A DNA stretch of 64,000 bases from JBOFGK01 sp051649085 (GCA_051649085.1 JBOFGK010000010.1:1-64000), one strand, 5' to 3'; shown: positions 1 through 10,761, counted from the first letter of the stretch. Notes: a model not told the origin generated them from the letters alone. A program made the numbers and translations.

Positions 1-294
1 GATGGAGACATTACAAACCAAGTTAAAGTGTTACTTGGAAAAGTTGACCCAAATAAAGTTGGAAAATATCAATTAACTTATGGAGTTGAAGATAGCAAAG
101 GAAATGATGCTTATAAAACGATCACAGTTGAAGTGATTGCAGAAGAAGCAGTAACACCAGATGCAAAACCAACAAAACCCGAGCAAAAACCGGCGGTTGA
201 GTCAACTGGTACACAAATGACATTATTAGGAGCAATTGCAACCCTGATTATGCTAATCTTAGTCACAGTAAGAAAAAGAATGAGAAGTAGATAA
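1..294 (+). CDS. C-terminal end of a wall-anchored surface protein (partial)
   Basis: The reading frame is open from the first base of the window, so this is the 3' end of a gene that begins upstream. The first 45 residues look like the end of a bacterial Ig-like domain of the DUF5011/Big_3 type, with a DGDITNQV strand and a later GKYQLTYGVEDSKGN stretch typical of these cell-surface domains. A proline/lysine/glutamate-rich wall-spanning linker follows, then an STG tripeptide, a hydrophobic segment of about 20 residues and a basic tail (RKRMRSR). This is the layout of a sortase sorting signal, but a clean LPXTG motif is absent; the motif resembles the VTG and NTG signals of two other surface proteins in this window. 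The ligand is unknown. The protein is expected to be extracellular and attached to the wall or membrane. Confidence 0.75.
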   Translation, partial: DGDITNQVKVLLGKVDPNKVGKYQLTYGVEDSKGNDAYKTITVEVIAEEAVTPDAKPTKPEQKPAVESTGTQMTLLGAIATLIMLILVTVRKRMRSR

Positions 295-468
295 AGAACA
301 TTAGTCTTAGGATTTGTTCAGAACAATGCGCAAACAATGTAGCTTAAATTCAGATTTCTAACTTTGAAAAGAAGTAGAGAAGTTTAAGGAATCTGGATTT
401 AACTACTAAGAAAAGCGTCGAGGGGTATTACCAAAACTTAAGAAACAACAAAAATAACAAAAGAAAAA

Positions 469-506
469 GAGTGTCTAAAAACTAAAATTTAGATGCTCAT
501 TTTTTA
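469..506. terminator. Bidirectional Rho-independent terminator
   Basis: An 11-bp stem (GAGTGTCTAAA with TTTAGATGCTC, two G-U pairs on the plus-strand reading) is followed by a T-run on the plus strand and preceded by an A-rich run, so it can act in both directions. It lies between the surface-protein fragment on the plus strand and the small frameshifted gene on the minus strand. I see no gene in 295-513 apart from this. Confidence 0.6.
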
Positions 507-513
507 TACTAAA

Positions 514-755
514 TTATTTAATAATGGTAATTAGTTCCCATACGGGAGTTATTTCACAAGGTTCAATACTTATTAGATCAAGTTTAGCTTCATATGTTTG
601 AGCATTAGAAAAAACTTGTTCACCTTTAGGTGGTTTTCACCTTTTCCAATTTGATAAGTTACAGTACTTGCTTTCGCGTTTATAACTGGACCAAATAATG
701 TTAGAAGAAGTATTCCTAGTATACTTGATTTAATTAACTTGAAAATAATTTTCAT
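514..755 (-). pseudogene. Small secreted protein gene, apparently frameshifted
   Basis: Read on the minus strand, an ATG at 755 follows a good ribosome-binding site (AAAAGGAG). It opens with a convincing signal peptide: basic start, hydrophobic core, then an AKA-S cleavage-like region. After about 40 residues the frame becomes unconvincing. Shifting by one base near position 630 restores a continuous tail beginning KGEQVFSNAQTYEAKLD and ending at a TAA at 514-516. The restored product would be a secreted protein of roughly 80 residues. A one-base indel (real or a sequencing error) is the simplest explanation, and a truncated 60-residue product ending at 573 is the alternative. I do not recognise the family. 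The gene faces away from the giant surface protein at 1247. Confidence 0.45.
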
Positions 756-1246
756 TTTTTCTCCTTTTAGTTAACGTATTCTTGCATTGTTATAAATATA
801 ACATCATATAATTCCATATAATGATATACAAGTCAAATAATCTAAAAAATAGAATATTTTCATATTTTAGAAAAATTAGTGAAAAAAATTAGAATTAAAC
901 TGTACATAAATAGAGTATATAAGAGAGTATCTCTATTTCAATGATTTTCTCAGGTATTATTTCCCAAAATAAAACTCAAAAACATATTTTAAAAGCCAAT
1001 TTACAAGCGTATGTGTGGCTAATGTGTAGTTATTTGTACCTGTAATGTTATTTAATACATTCTGTGTGTAAACGCCAAAAAAAGGAGTCCAAGCATATGG
1101 AATTGAGAAAAAAAGTGGTATACTTTTTGTGGATGACAAGTTATGAGTAGTCCAAAAAATTAAGATTTCTATTAAAACACACTATAAAAAAGAAAGTATA
1201 TGTGTAATGTTGTAGATACTAAAAAATTAGATAAAAGGAGAAATAC

Positions 1247-4200
1247 ATGCGAAAAATTTTTACGATACTTTTATTAGCTTTAACATTAAGTAGTTACATT
1301 CCAACAAACTTAATAGTTTATGCAGCAGTTTTAAATCAGCCAACGGCAGAAGAAAAAGCAGCTGAAGAAAAAGCAAAAGAAGAAACGCAAAAAAACGCTG
1401 ATTCAGAAACAGAAGAAAAAACTTCAACTGAAGAAAAAGCAAAAACAACGACAGATAAGTCGAAAGCAAATGAAAATAAAGGAAGTCCGAAAGCAGAAGG
1501 TCAAATTGGTACTTGGACTTCTCCGACAGACTCAAATGCACCAGTAACTGGAAAAGTACAATGTTCAAGCTTAGATGCTTCTCACAGTTCTGCTGCAAGT
1601 TATAACTTAAATACAAATGGTGTTCCACAAAAGATCACTTACGGATTTAAGACAATGGAAAATTCTTTCCCTTGGTATCAAACAAATGATAATGTTTTAG
1701 CAGTTGATAACCTTGAACAATTTCCAAACGTTCAAGTATATACTGCAGGAGATAGAATTGAAAATACAGATACTGCTGATTGTATCGAAGAAGAATGGAG
1801 TGTTTCTTCATTTAACACACAAAAAATCACAAGAAGATATATAGTAAATGGACCATCAAATAACGGACCTAAAGATTATCCGTATGAAGTAAGTGTCTAT
1901 CCTGATACAAACGGTACAATGTACTATGAACAAATAGTGACTAACCCAAGCGGTGAACAAGTACCTGTTTCAGGAGCAGTAAAACTTCTGATGAATACAC
2001 ATGAAGAATCTAATAATGATCAAACAAAAGTTATTCAAGATGATGAGAAATTACGTGCATTAAACGATCAAACATCACAGCAAACAGGAGTTTTAAAAGG
2101 TGTTTATCAACAACAAGAAATTAACAATAAATTTTATACTTCATCAATAATTCTTGATGATACTTCAGAACCATTTAAAAGTGAATTTAGTGCAAATTCT
2201 GGAACAATGACTGATCCTAATAGAATTGGTCCAAACGAGTATCTTGTATCAGGTGAAGGATATATTTATTGTGGACATCTTGGTGGTTCTCTTGACCAAA
2301 CACTGAATAAACCATGGAAATGTGAAGATACAATGGCTGGTGAGTTTAATCAACCAGGAAATGAAGATGATACATTACAAAAAAATCAAATAATTGAACC
2401 AGTGTATGGTCCGCTTAACTATAATAATCCTGAAGGAATTAAAGAAGATAATTTATCGTCTAAAAATCCTGGTCTTACAATGCGTTGGGAACCAAGAAAC
2501 GTAGCAGGTGGACAAAACGAAAGAATGGTATTCGCAGTTAATCCAAATGATAACCGTGTACCACCTCAAGCAGAAAGATTAGAAATTGAATCTAAAGCAA
2601 GATACGATTATACAAACGAAAATAAACCAGCTGATGCAGCTGCATTAATGAATGACCTTAAAAGCAACTACGGAGTAGATAACGCTAAATTATTCTACTA
2701 CGATGACAAAGGTGAAAAACATGATGTAACAGCAACAGGTGAAATGACTGCTTCAAACTATAATCCAAATACAGTTGGAGAGCAAACAGTAACGTTAACA
2801 GGTAAATCTAACGGATTAGAAACAACTAAAGAAGTTATCGTGAATATTGCAGCTCCAGTCCAAGTGAATTATACATTAGATAGCTACAGTCACATTGTTT
2901 ATCCAACTCAAAGTGCACAAAACACTATTAATAAAGAAGCATTATTAGCTGATATTAATGCACAGTTTAAAAAAGATGGTAATGACTTTAACGGAACTAA
3001 CTACTCAAACATTGCGGTTCAAGGTTTTGATACAATAAACCAAACGCAAACAGGTGCATACAATGTTGAGCTTAAAGGTATGGATGGAGAAGAAAAAGCT
3101 AACAAAAAAGTTTTAGTAATCTTCAAAGATGCAAATGCAGGTATTGACATTACAACACCAAACGTTCCAGGTGGTGGAGATGAAAGTAATGGTGGACCAA
3201 AACCAACAAAACTAATCGACGCTATTGATAGAACAGAAATTGGTAAAAAAGAATTAGGAACAGGGATTGCAGCAGCAAGCATTGTGTCTACATCTCAAGT
3301 AAAACTTTGGGATTTAAACTCAGCTGAGGCAACTATTCAAGTTCAAAACGGAAGCGAAAGTAACTTTGATCAATCATCTCTTGGAATTAAAGATGGAAGT
3401 GGACTAGCAGGTCAAACATACGCACAAACATTTAAATATGATAATGCATCGACAGCTACAAACTGGGCAGTTATGGCAAGTGCAGCTGAAGCCGGAAGTG
3501 TTATTGCAGATGAGCAATTAGTTTTCCGTCCAACAACTAGTCAATCACTAAGAACTGAACAAGCAATGATTGATGCTCTAAATGGTAAAATTAACGTTGA
3601 TGGAACTGATGTTCCAAACTCAAACAACATGATTGAGATGACAGGTAATGATAACATTAACTTTGATGAAACAGGTGCATACCGTGTCAAATTAGAATCA
3701 AAACAAGCAATTGATGGATTACCAGCAAACCAAATCACACCAGATTATGCAACAATTATTGTTATGGACGCTAGCTCAGGAATTGACATTACTCTTCCAA
3801 ATGCTCCAGATCAAGTAAATCCAGGTACTAATGCAAGTGTATTAATTGATGGTAAATCATTTGATATTTCAGAAGATCGTTTAACAACTGATGAAGCAAC
3901 AATTAAAAGTCAAGAATTTGCTAATGCTCGTGCATGGGATATTACAAATATTGGTAACACAACAAATGGTAGTATTACAGCAAACTTAGCAGTAGATTTA
4001 ACAAATGATTCAGCTGAAAACAACAAATTAATCGGTGGTGGTTATGTAGTTAACACACCAGTTCCGCAAAATCTTGAAGCAAAATCAAGTAGTGCAAACA
4101 AAACAGCGAACTTAACTGTTAATGGTACACCAGTTGCAGGAGCTAAAAAAGTAATTACAACTGATGGATATGCTAAGTACGATGTTGGTGCAACAAAAGA

Positions 4201-7200
4201 TGAAAAAGCTGTATTACAAGATTTAGCTGCAAAACTATTCTTAAACAGTGTAGAAATCAGTAATGCAATTGCAGATGGAAAATTAACAATTACTAACTTT
4301 GATGAAATTGACTTTAGTCAACCATCGGCTACTGTAGTTGAAATTGCTTCAACTAAAGGTGATGCTGATCCAGTAAAAGCATTAGTAGTTGTAAAAGATG
4401 GAAGCGTTGATTTTGGACCGCTTACACCAGAAGTACCAGGTCAAGAACAACGTCCAGTAAGTATGATTACAGCACACGGTTTCTCAATTTCAGAAACAGC
4501 AGTAAAAGCTGGAGATGTTGATAACGAAGGTGAAATTGCTGCCAAAACTGAACCAAAATTCTGGGATTTATCAAGTGCTACAGATTTAGGATCAATTGGT
4601 TCAACTACACCAGTACTTGAAAACAGTCAGACAACTAATAATAAATTAATTGCAAAAACTGCAGTAAATGGTGAAAAAATCGATCAAAATTATGTTGGAA
4701 GAACAGCTGATTCAGTTGAAGTGAAAAAAACAGTTGTTGCTGATGTAACTGCTGCAACAGAAGCTTCAATTACAACTGATAAATTCCATGTTTACGATGT
4801 ACAAAACAGTGCAAATGCAATTAGCGAAGATGCTTTATTGAAAGATGTTAACACTCAGTTCATGCAAGGTAGTCAAAACATTAATGGTGGAGACACTTAC
4901 GAAAATGTATCAACACAAGGATTTGCAGGGGTTGACCAAACAAAAACTTCAGCAGCTTATGTAACTGTTAAAGGTGATAACAAAAATGGTTTAACTGCGG
5001 AAACTAAAGTATTAGTAATCTTTAAAGATGCAAATACAGGAATTGATGTTCCAGATATAACGAAACCAAATACAGACTTACCAGTTGGACCTGAGTATCC
5101 AAATGGAACTCCAACGACAATGATTGATACAACTGATTACAATGAAAACATCACTGTATTACCATATGCAAGTTCAACACCAATTATTGACAACTCTGAT
5201 GCAACAGTTTGGACATTTAATGGAAATGCTGTTACAACATCAAATGAAGTAACAATTAATGCAAATACTAAGTTATTAACAGGTGATTATGCATACTTTG
5301 CTGCAAACCCAGTAGTACCATTTACAGCTGAAAAAATTGTTGGAAGTAAAACAATAACTTCAACTTCAAACGCAACGATTGCAAATAATGCAAATGCTGA
5401 ATTAACAGCTGATAAATTTATTATCTATGATGTACAATCAAACGATAATGCAATTTCTGAAAGTGACTTCTTCCGTCCAGAAGAAAACAATGGGGTAAAC
5501 CCAATTTTCACGGTTGGTGGAGCAAATGCTAACGGAAACAACAATGAAAACTTATCAACAAATGGTGGATTCGATGGAATTGATCAAACAAAAGTTGGTG
5601 CTAGTCGTGTAACAATTACTGGTACTAAAGATGGAAAAAATGCAACTCAAAGTGTTTTAGTAATCTTTAAAGATGCTAACACAAACATTGATGTTCCAGA
5701 TTTATCAAAACCAAACCAAGAATTACCAGCAGGACCAAGTTATCCAAATGGAACACCAAATTCAATGGTATATGCAATTGATTTTGAAGATAGCATTAAT
5801 AATGTACCATATGCAAGTGCAGATACTGTAGCAGAAAACGGAGATGCAATTGTATGGGATTTAACAACATTAGAAACAAGACTTGCTGATATTAAAGCAG
5901 ATACTAAATTATTAACAGGTGATGATGCATACTTTGTAGCAAATCCAGTTGTGCCATATGTTGCTTACTCAAATGATGGTGCAAAAGAAATTGCAGTTAC
6001 AAAAAATGCAACAATTACAGTTGATGAATCAGACATGAGCTTAACAGCTAAAGAAATTGTTGAGTACCCAGTTGGAACAGCTCCAACAACAGATGGTGTA
6101 TTCTTAAATAAAGATAATGCAAATGCAGTTCTTACTCCAGCGGGAGAATTAAGTTCAAATTACGAAACAGTAGTAGGACCAAACAGAGATAAAGTAGGAG
6201 CATATGACGTATTAGTTACTGGTACTGTTGGAGAAGAAACTTTAACAAGACACGTAACAGTTGCAATCACTGATGGTGATGTTAATGTAGATAAAGACAA
6301 AAAATTAATGATTTCTGCAAAAGGATTTAGTAAATCTCGTGCACTATTACCTTTATCAGACAAAGGATTAGCTGATACACAAGCAAAAGCTTGGGATTTA
6401 ACACCAGGAGATGTATCACAATTACCTCAAAGTGGATTATCAATTGCTGATAACGCATTAGATAATAACCCAGTAACATTAGAAGCAGGAGATGTTGAAC
6501 CTGTAACTGTAACTGCAACAAAAGATGACCGTTCAACTTCAAGAACAGTTGATGCAACAATTACAGAAGATACAAGAAGCTTAGAATTAGCAACTGAAAA
6601 AATCTATGCTGAATACAACAAAAATGAGGTTGTAACTTCAGAAAACTTATTTAACAAAGTTACTCCAAACTTAGATTTAATTGATGGAGAAAACAGCGAA
6701 ACAATTGGTAATGAGAATATTACTGCAAATGGAATTAATTCAATTAGTACTGCCGAAGCAGGTGCTTATGTAGTTGAGCTTACAGGTAACTATGATGGAT
6801 TAACATCAAACACTGTAAAAGTTGTAGTAGCTATTAAAGATGATAGTACAAACCTTACACCAGTTACACCAATTGCACCAGGTGAGCCAAACACACCAGA
6901 AAACTCGCCACGTATTATGATTGATGCACAACCATTCGAAGTTGCTAAAGCTAAAACTGTTTCTGGTTTTACAAGTGATGAAGCTAAATCAAATAATTAT
7001 GCAAAAGTTAAAACATGGAACTTATCTGATACAACAAATGGTGTTGGTGCAATTAGTCCAGATAGTACAATTGTAACTGCAACAGAAACTGAAGGAAACG
7101 AATTATTCAATACAGAAAATGATTTAGTTGAAAACGATGTTGTACCAACAACATTTAACGGAACTAAAACAATTGATGGAAACAACTTAATGGTTGAAAC

Positions 7201-9739
7201 AACTGTTGACGGAACTGTAACAGATGGACGTACTTTAGCACTTACTGGAGATCAACTTCATACATATGAAAAAGGATCAAATGTAGCTAAAGATGAATTC
7301 TTAAATGCAGTTGATGGTCAATTAACAGTAACAAATACAGATTCAACGACTGAAGATGTAACAGCTAATGGTGAGATTAACATTACAAATGAAGAATTTA
7401 ACAAAATTGATTTCGATACAGTTGGAGCATATGTTGTTGAAGTAACAGGAGAATACCAAAAACTTAATGCACAACCACTTAAAGTAGTCGTTGCAGTTTG
7501 GGATGAAAATACTGGTGGAATTGATATTACAGATCCAGAAGTAGACCCAGATGGTATGGTATATGCTGAAGACTTTGAACAGGATATTAAAGACTTACCA
7601 GCAACAACACAAGCTGTAAACCAAGTTGCAAAATCTAAAGCATGGGATTTCCGTACGCCAGGTCAAGCAATTCCAGTTGATCCAGCGACAATCGTAACTG
7701 ATGATAACGTAATTTTCCACCCAACACAAACAGAAGAAGCAGGACAAGTTGTACCAACTACTTTCCAAGCAAAAGTTGGGGCTGACGTTTTAGCAGAAAC
7801 AGTTGCAGATGGAACATTAAAAGATTCACGTGCAGCCGACCTAACGGTTAAAGATTTAGTAATTATGTCTAAAGATGATTTAATGACTGAAGCAGAATTC
7901 TTAAGTCCAACAGGAGCAAATCCAGTTCTTAAACCAGATACTGCAAAAATTGAAGCATTAGATTACTCGAATGTTAAAAATGAAGTAGGTGCATACCTTG
8001 TTGAAGTTAAAGGAACAACTAAAGGTGGACAAACTGATACTGAAAAAGTAGTTGTAGCAGTAATTGATGAATTTACAATTCTTGACCCAGCAAACAAATT
8101 GATGATTCGTGCAAACGACTTCACAAAAGAAGTAAGTGATTTACCATTAGTAGATGCAGGGAAAGCAGATTCAAATGCAAAAGCTTGGGACTTAGCAGTA
8201 GCTTCAGTTGTAACAATTGATCCAACAATTACTGATAATGACTTAAACAACGACCCAGTAACATTAAATGGAGCTAGTCCAAATGTACCAGTAACTGTAA
8301 ATGCACAAGTTGGAACTCGTAAAGCATATAAAACAGTTGAAGCAGATATTGTTGATACTCGTGATGCGAAACTGACAGCTAAAGATTGGATTACTTATAC
8401 AACAGCAGAAGTAGCAGCAGCAAATGAAACATTTATTAACGATGTGAATTCAGATGTAACATTTGATGATCAAACAGTTGATAGTGGAGCAAACATTACA
8501 TCTAACTTTAAAGATGTTGTTAGACCAGTAGTTGGTCCATACACAGTAACTGTGAATGCAGTAACATCAGGTGGAGTACAAACAAACTCTGAAACAGTTA
8601 ATGTAAACGTAGTAGATAACACAGTAACAGAAGATGATGAATATTTAATTGCGGCAAATGATTTTACAACACACCGTCGTTACATTCCAGGTGAGCAACT
8701 TGATGGAATTAACCGTGCACAAGTAAAAGCATGGAACAAAGTAACAGGTGTTAAAGCTAAGCCAGTCGTTATTAACAGTGACCTTGATTCAATTGGTGAA
8801 GTTAACGATAGTTTAGGTGATCACCCAGTAAAATATGGTGCTATTGAAGATACATTCTTTGCTAGATTCTTAAGTGAAGAAATTGTAGCGGAAGCAGACC
8901 GTAAAATTACCGTTATTGATGACCGTGTACCTCACATTGAAGCATTACCATTAGTACGTTACAACAAAGATAAAAATGAAGTACCAACAGCTGATCAAAC
9001 ATTCTTAACTGATGCTCAAGCGAAATTAATTTTCGATGATAACACTGCAGCAAAAGGAACGTTAAACTCAGACTTCTTAAGTTCAGTGCGTAATGAAGTA
9101 GGAATGTATGTAGTTACCGTAAATGGTCAAGCAGATAATGGAATTGATGCAGATCCAATTACAGTAATGGTAGAAGTATACGATAAACACGTAGTTGAAA
9201 CAGATGAAGAAATGTTAACAGCTCATTCATTCAAAGTTGATTCAAAAGATGTTGATGCTTTAACAAGCACATCAGTAAATAAATTAGCTGATGCGAAAGC
9301 GTGGAACAAGTTAGATGCATCAAGCGTTGATTTCACTACAGATTACTCAGCAATTGAAAAAGAAGCAGGACCATATCCAGTTACATTTAAAACAGCAAAA
9401 GGATTAACTACGACGGTAACTGCAAACGTAATTGATGAAAATACAGGTGAAAACAATAAAGAAGCAATTCATGCAGAAAACTTTAAATTACATGTAAAAG
9501 AAGTTAAAGATTTAGCAACAACTGTAAATTCTAGAGCAAATGCATATGCATGGAACATGGAAACAGGTGCTGACGTAGAGCTTACTTCAGACATTACAAG
9601 TGTAATTGAAAAAGCAGGAACATACCCAGTAACATTTAAAACAGCAGAAGGAATGACAAGAACTGTTAAAGCAACAGTAGTAGATGATGATACTGAAATT
9701 GATCCAATTACAGGAATTCACGTCGTGACTTTACAGTAA
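1247..9739 (+). CDS. Giant repetitive surface protein, frame broken near its 3' end
   Basis: The start ATG follows AAAAGGAG with 6-nt spacing. The 2,830-residue product opens with a signal peptide (about 27 residues), then a Lys/Glu/Thr-rich segment to about residue 85, then a non-repetitive N-terminal domain to about residue 440 that is a candidate binding region. The rest is a long array of Ig-like repeats. Early repeats are about 200-residue pairs, often containing KVLVIFKDAN; later ones shrink to about 80 residues. Nearly every repeat carries an AWDL/AWNK-type tryptophan signature; I count twelve before the frame ends. The frame terminates shortly after residue 2,820, whereas the next frame continues with further matching repeats and an anchor, so this is the N-terminal portion of a protein of about 3,110 residues. 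It is probably an adhesin or spacer-type stalk protein; the ligand is unknown. Confidence 0.85.
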   Translation: MRKIFTILLLALTLSSYIPTNLIVYAAVLNQPTAEEKAAEEKAKEETQKNADSETEEKTSTEEKAKTTTDKSKANENKGSPKAEGQIGTWTSPTDSNAPVTGKVQCSSLDASHSSAASYNLNTNGVPQKITYGFKTMENSFPWYQTNDNVLAVDNLEQFPNVQVYTAGDRIENTDTADCIEEEWSVSSFNTQKITRRYIVNGPSNNGPKDYPYEVSVYPDTNGTMYYEQIVTNPSGEQVPVSGAVKLLMNTHEESNNDQTKVIQDDEKLRALNDQTSQQTGVLKGVYQQQEINNKFYTSSIILDDTSEPFKSEFSANSGTMTDPNRIGPNEYLVSGEGYIYCGHLGGSLDQTLNKPWKCEDTMAGEFNQPGNEDDTLQKNQIIEPVYGPLNYNNPEGIKEDNLSSKNPGLTMRWEPRNVAGGQNERMVFAVNPNDNRVPPQAERLEIESKARYDYTNENKPADAAALMNDLKSNYGVDNAKLFYYDDKGEKHDVTATGEMTASNYNPNTVGEQTVTLTGKSNGLETTKEVIVNIAAPVQVNYTLDSYSHIVYPTQSAQNTINKEALLADINAQFKKDGNDFNGTNYSNIAVQGFDTINQTQTGAYNVELKGMDGEEKANKKVLVIFKDANAGIDITTPNVPGGGDESNGGPKPTKLIDAIDRTEIGKKELGTGIAAASIVSTSQVKLWDLNSAEATIQVQNGSESNFDQSSLGIKDGSGLAGQTYAQTFKYDNASTATNWAVMASAAEAGSVIADEQLVFRPTTSQSLRTEQAMIDALNGKINVDGTDVPNSNNMIEMTGNDNINFDETGAYRVKLESKQAIDGLPANQITPDYATIIVMDASSGIDITLPNAPDQVNPGTNASVLIDGKSFDISEDRLTTDEATIKSQEFANARAWDITNIGNTTNGSITANLAVDLTNDSAENNKLIGGGYVVNTPVPQNLEAKSSSANKTANLTVNGTPVAGAKKVITTDGYAKYDVGATKDEKAVLQDLAAKLFLNSVEISNAIADGKLTITNFDEIDFSQPSATVVEIASTKGDADPVKALVVVKDGSVDFGPLTPEVPGQEQRPVSMITAHGFSISETAVKAGDVDNEGEIAAKTEPKFWDLSSATDLGSIGSTTPVLENSQTTNNKLIAKTAVNGEKIDQNYVGRTADSVEVKKTVVADVTAATEASITTDKFHVYDVQNSANAISEDALLKDVNTQFMQGSQNINGGDTYENVSTQGFAGVDQTKTSAAYVTVKGDNKNGLTAETKVLVIFKDANTGIDVPDITKPNTDLPVGPEYPNGTPTTMIDTTDYNENITVLPYASSTPIIDNSDATVWTFNGNAVTTSNEVTINANTKLLTGDYAYFAANPVVPFTAEKIVGSKTITSTSNATIANNANAELTADKFIIYDVQSNDNAISESDFFRPEENNGVNPIFTVGGANANGNNNENLSTNGGFDGIDQTKVGASRVTITGTKDGKNATQSVLVIFKDANTNIDVPDLSKPNQELPAGPSYPNGTPNSMVYAIDFEDSINNVPYASADTVAENGDAIVWDLTTLETRLADIKADTKLLTGDDAYFVANPVVPYVAYSNDGAKEIAVTKNATITVDESDMSLTAKEIVEYPVGTAPTTDGVFLNKDNANAVLTPAGELSSNYETVVGPNRDKVGAYDVLVTGTVGEETLTRHVTVAITDGDVNVDKDKKLMISAKGFSKSRALLPLSDKGLADTQAKAWDLTPGDVSQLPQSGLSIADNALDNNPVTLEAGDVEPVTVTATKDDRSTSRTVDATITEDTRSLELATEKIYAEYNKNEVVTSENLFNKVTPNLDLIDGENSETIGNENITANGINSISTAEAGAYVVELTGNYDGLTSNTVKVVVAIKDDSTNLTPVTPIAPGEPNTPENSPRIMIDAQPFEVAKAKTVSGFTSDEAKSNNYAKVKTWNLSDTTNGVGAISPDSTIVTATETEGNELFNTENDLVENDVVPTTFNGTKTIDGNNLMVETTVDGTVTDGRTLALTGDQLHTYEKGSNVAKDEFLNAVDGQLTVTNTDSTTEDVTANGEINITNEEFNKIDFDTVGAYVVEVTGEYQKLNAQPLKVVVAVWDENTGGIDITDPEVDPDGMVYAEDFEQDIKDLPATTQAVNQVAKSKAWDFRTPGQAIPVDPATIVTDDNVIFHPTQTEEAGQVVPTTFQAKVGADVLAETVADGTLKDSRAADLTVKDLVIMSKDDLMTEAEFLSPTGANPVLKPDTAKIEALDYSNVKNEVGAYLVEVKGTTKGGQTDTEKVVVAVIDEFTILDPANKLMIRANDFTKEVSDLPLVDAGKADSNAKAWDLAVASVVTIDPTITDNDLNNDPVTLNGASPNVPVTVNAQVGTRKAYKTVEADIVDTRDAKLTAKDWITYTTAEVAAANETFINDVNSDVTFDDQTVDSGANITSNFKDVVRPVVGPYTVTVNAVTSGGVQTNSETVNVNVVDNTVTEDDEYLIAANDFTTHRRYIPGEQLDGINRAQVKAWNKVTGVKAKPVVINSDLDSIGEVNDSLGDHPVKYGAIEDTFFARFLSEEIVAEADRKITVIDDRVPHIEALPLVRYNKDKNEVPTADQTFLTDAQAKLIFDDNTAAKGTLNSDFLSSVRNEVGMYVVTVNGQADNGIDADPITVMVEVYDKHVVETDEEMLTAHSFKVDSKDVDALTSTSVNKLADAKAWNKLDASSVDFTTDYSAIEKEAGPYPVTFKTAKGLTTTVTANVIDENTGENNKEAIHAENFKLHVKEVKDLATTVNSRANAYAWNMETGADVELTSDITSVIEKAGTYPVTFKTAEGMTRTVKATVVDDDTEIDPITGIHVVTLQ

Positions 9740-10584
9740 CAGTTGATGAAGTTGAAGCTGGATTATCAGAAGATGACGTTTTAAAATTAGCTGATGGATA
9801 CGCATGGTCAATTAATGAAATGAAACCAATCCCAGTATCAACAGATCCTTCAGTAATCTTACCAGCAGTTGGACCATATCCTGTAACAATTACAGCAGAA
9901 AATGGAAAAACAAGAACAGTAACTGCATCAGTAGTTGATGGTGATACAGAACATAACAAAGATGAAGCAGTATATGCACACTCATTCTTAGTTCAATTAG
10001 ATGACGTGAAAAACTTAACTGATGAAAAAGTAATCGAACTTGCAAATGCATTCGGTTGGTCAAAAGATAATGGAGAAAACTTAGATTTAACAGTTGATTA
10101 CTCTGCAATTAAAGAAGAAGTTGGACCATACTTCCCAGTAACTTTCACAACAGAAAATGGAACTACAAGAAGTGTAACAGCATCAGTTGTTAATGATGAT
10201 GTAGAAGTAACACCAGAAACAGAAGAAGAATTATTATATGCAACTGACTTTGAACTTAAAGTAAGCGAAGTACCAAACTTAAGTAAAAAAGTTGTTGATG
10301 AAAAAGCAAATGCCAAAGCATGGAATAAAAAAGATGGATCAACAGTAGCATTCACAACTGATCACTCAAAAATTGAAGCTAAACCAGGTCAATACCCAGT
10401 AACGTTTAAAACTGCAAAAGGATTAACGAGAACGGTAACGGCAACTGTTAATGATGACGCAGCAGTTAATCCACCAGAAATTGGTGTAACAGGAGCAATG
10501 TCTTATACAATTCTTGCATTAGTATTAGCAATTGTTATTAGTTTATTAGTATTTACTAAAAGAAAAATCAAAAAACAAAACTAA
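9740..10584 (+). pseudogene. Out-of-frame C-terminal part of the giant surface protein
   Basis: This segment continues the repeat array of the preceding gene in the next reading frame; the matching frame is readable from about 9721 (RRDFTVTVDEVEAG). It holds three more short repeats with the tryptophan signatures YAWS, FGWS and KAWN, then a VTG-containing sorting-like motif, a hydrophobic segment of about 20 residues and a basic tail (KRKIKKQN). It has no ribosome-binding site or credible start of its own. The ATG at 9820 is internal to a repeat. The break lies between repeats, without a homopolymer run or a slippery heptamer, which argues against programmed frameshifting or simple slippage phase variation. 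If the break is real, the upstream product loses its membrane/wall anchor and would be released. Confidence 0.75.
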
Positions 10585-10615
10585 TAACTAATACTACTCA
10601 TAACATATAAGTTAA

Positions 10616-10646
10616 AAAGCTTGTAACCTTTGGGTTACAAGTTTTC
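10616..10646 (+). terminator. Rho-independent terminator after the giant surface protein
   Basis: The stem CTTGTAACC / GGTTACAAG (loop TTTG) is preceded by an A-run and followed by TTTTCT. It starts about 30 bases after the stop codon of the surface-protein gene. Confidence 0.8.
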
Positions 10647-10724
10647 TCTAGTAAATAAGTGAAAATTAATAACGAATTCAAATGAGAAATTTACTTATTT
10701 ATCAAGACAAAGAGATTTTCACAT

Positions 10725-10750
10725 AAAAAAAGAGTGAATTAAATCACTCT
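10725..10750 (-). terminator. Rho-independent terminator of the M20 peptidase gene
   Basis: The stem AGAGTGA / TCACTCT has a run of six or more T on the minus strand. It lies just downstream of the minus-strand stop codon at 10762. Confidence 0.75.
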
Positions 10751-10761
10751 AAATTAGAAAA

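Noticed and set aside
957..1139. 60-codon minus-strand frame before the giant surface protein
   Set aside because: It begins at TTG directly after a stop and has no ribosome-binding site. It may be a decayed remnant, but I cannot support it as a gene.
6327..6560. Minus-strand frames inside the repeat surface protein (several, here and elsewhere in 1247-10584)
   Set aside because: They are low-complexity antisense shadows of the repeat codons, without ribosome-binding sites or protein-like composition.
9720..9740. Programmed ribosomal frameshift joining the two parts of the surface protein
   Set aside because: There is no slippery heptamer, no stimulatory structure that I can see and no upstream Shine-Dalgarno-like stimulator. 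A mutation or sequencing error is simpler.
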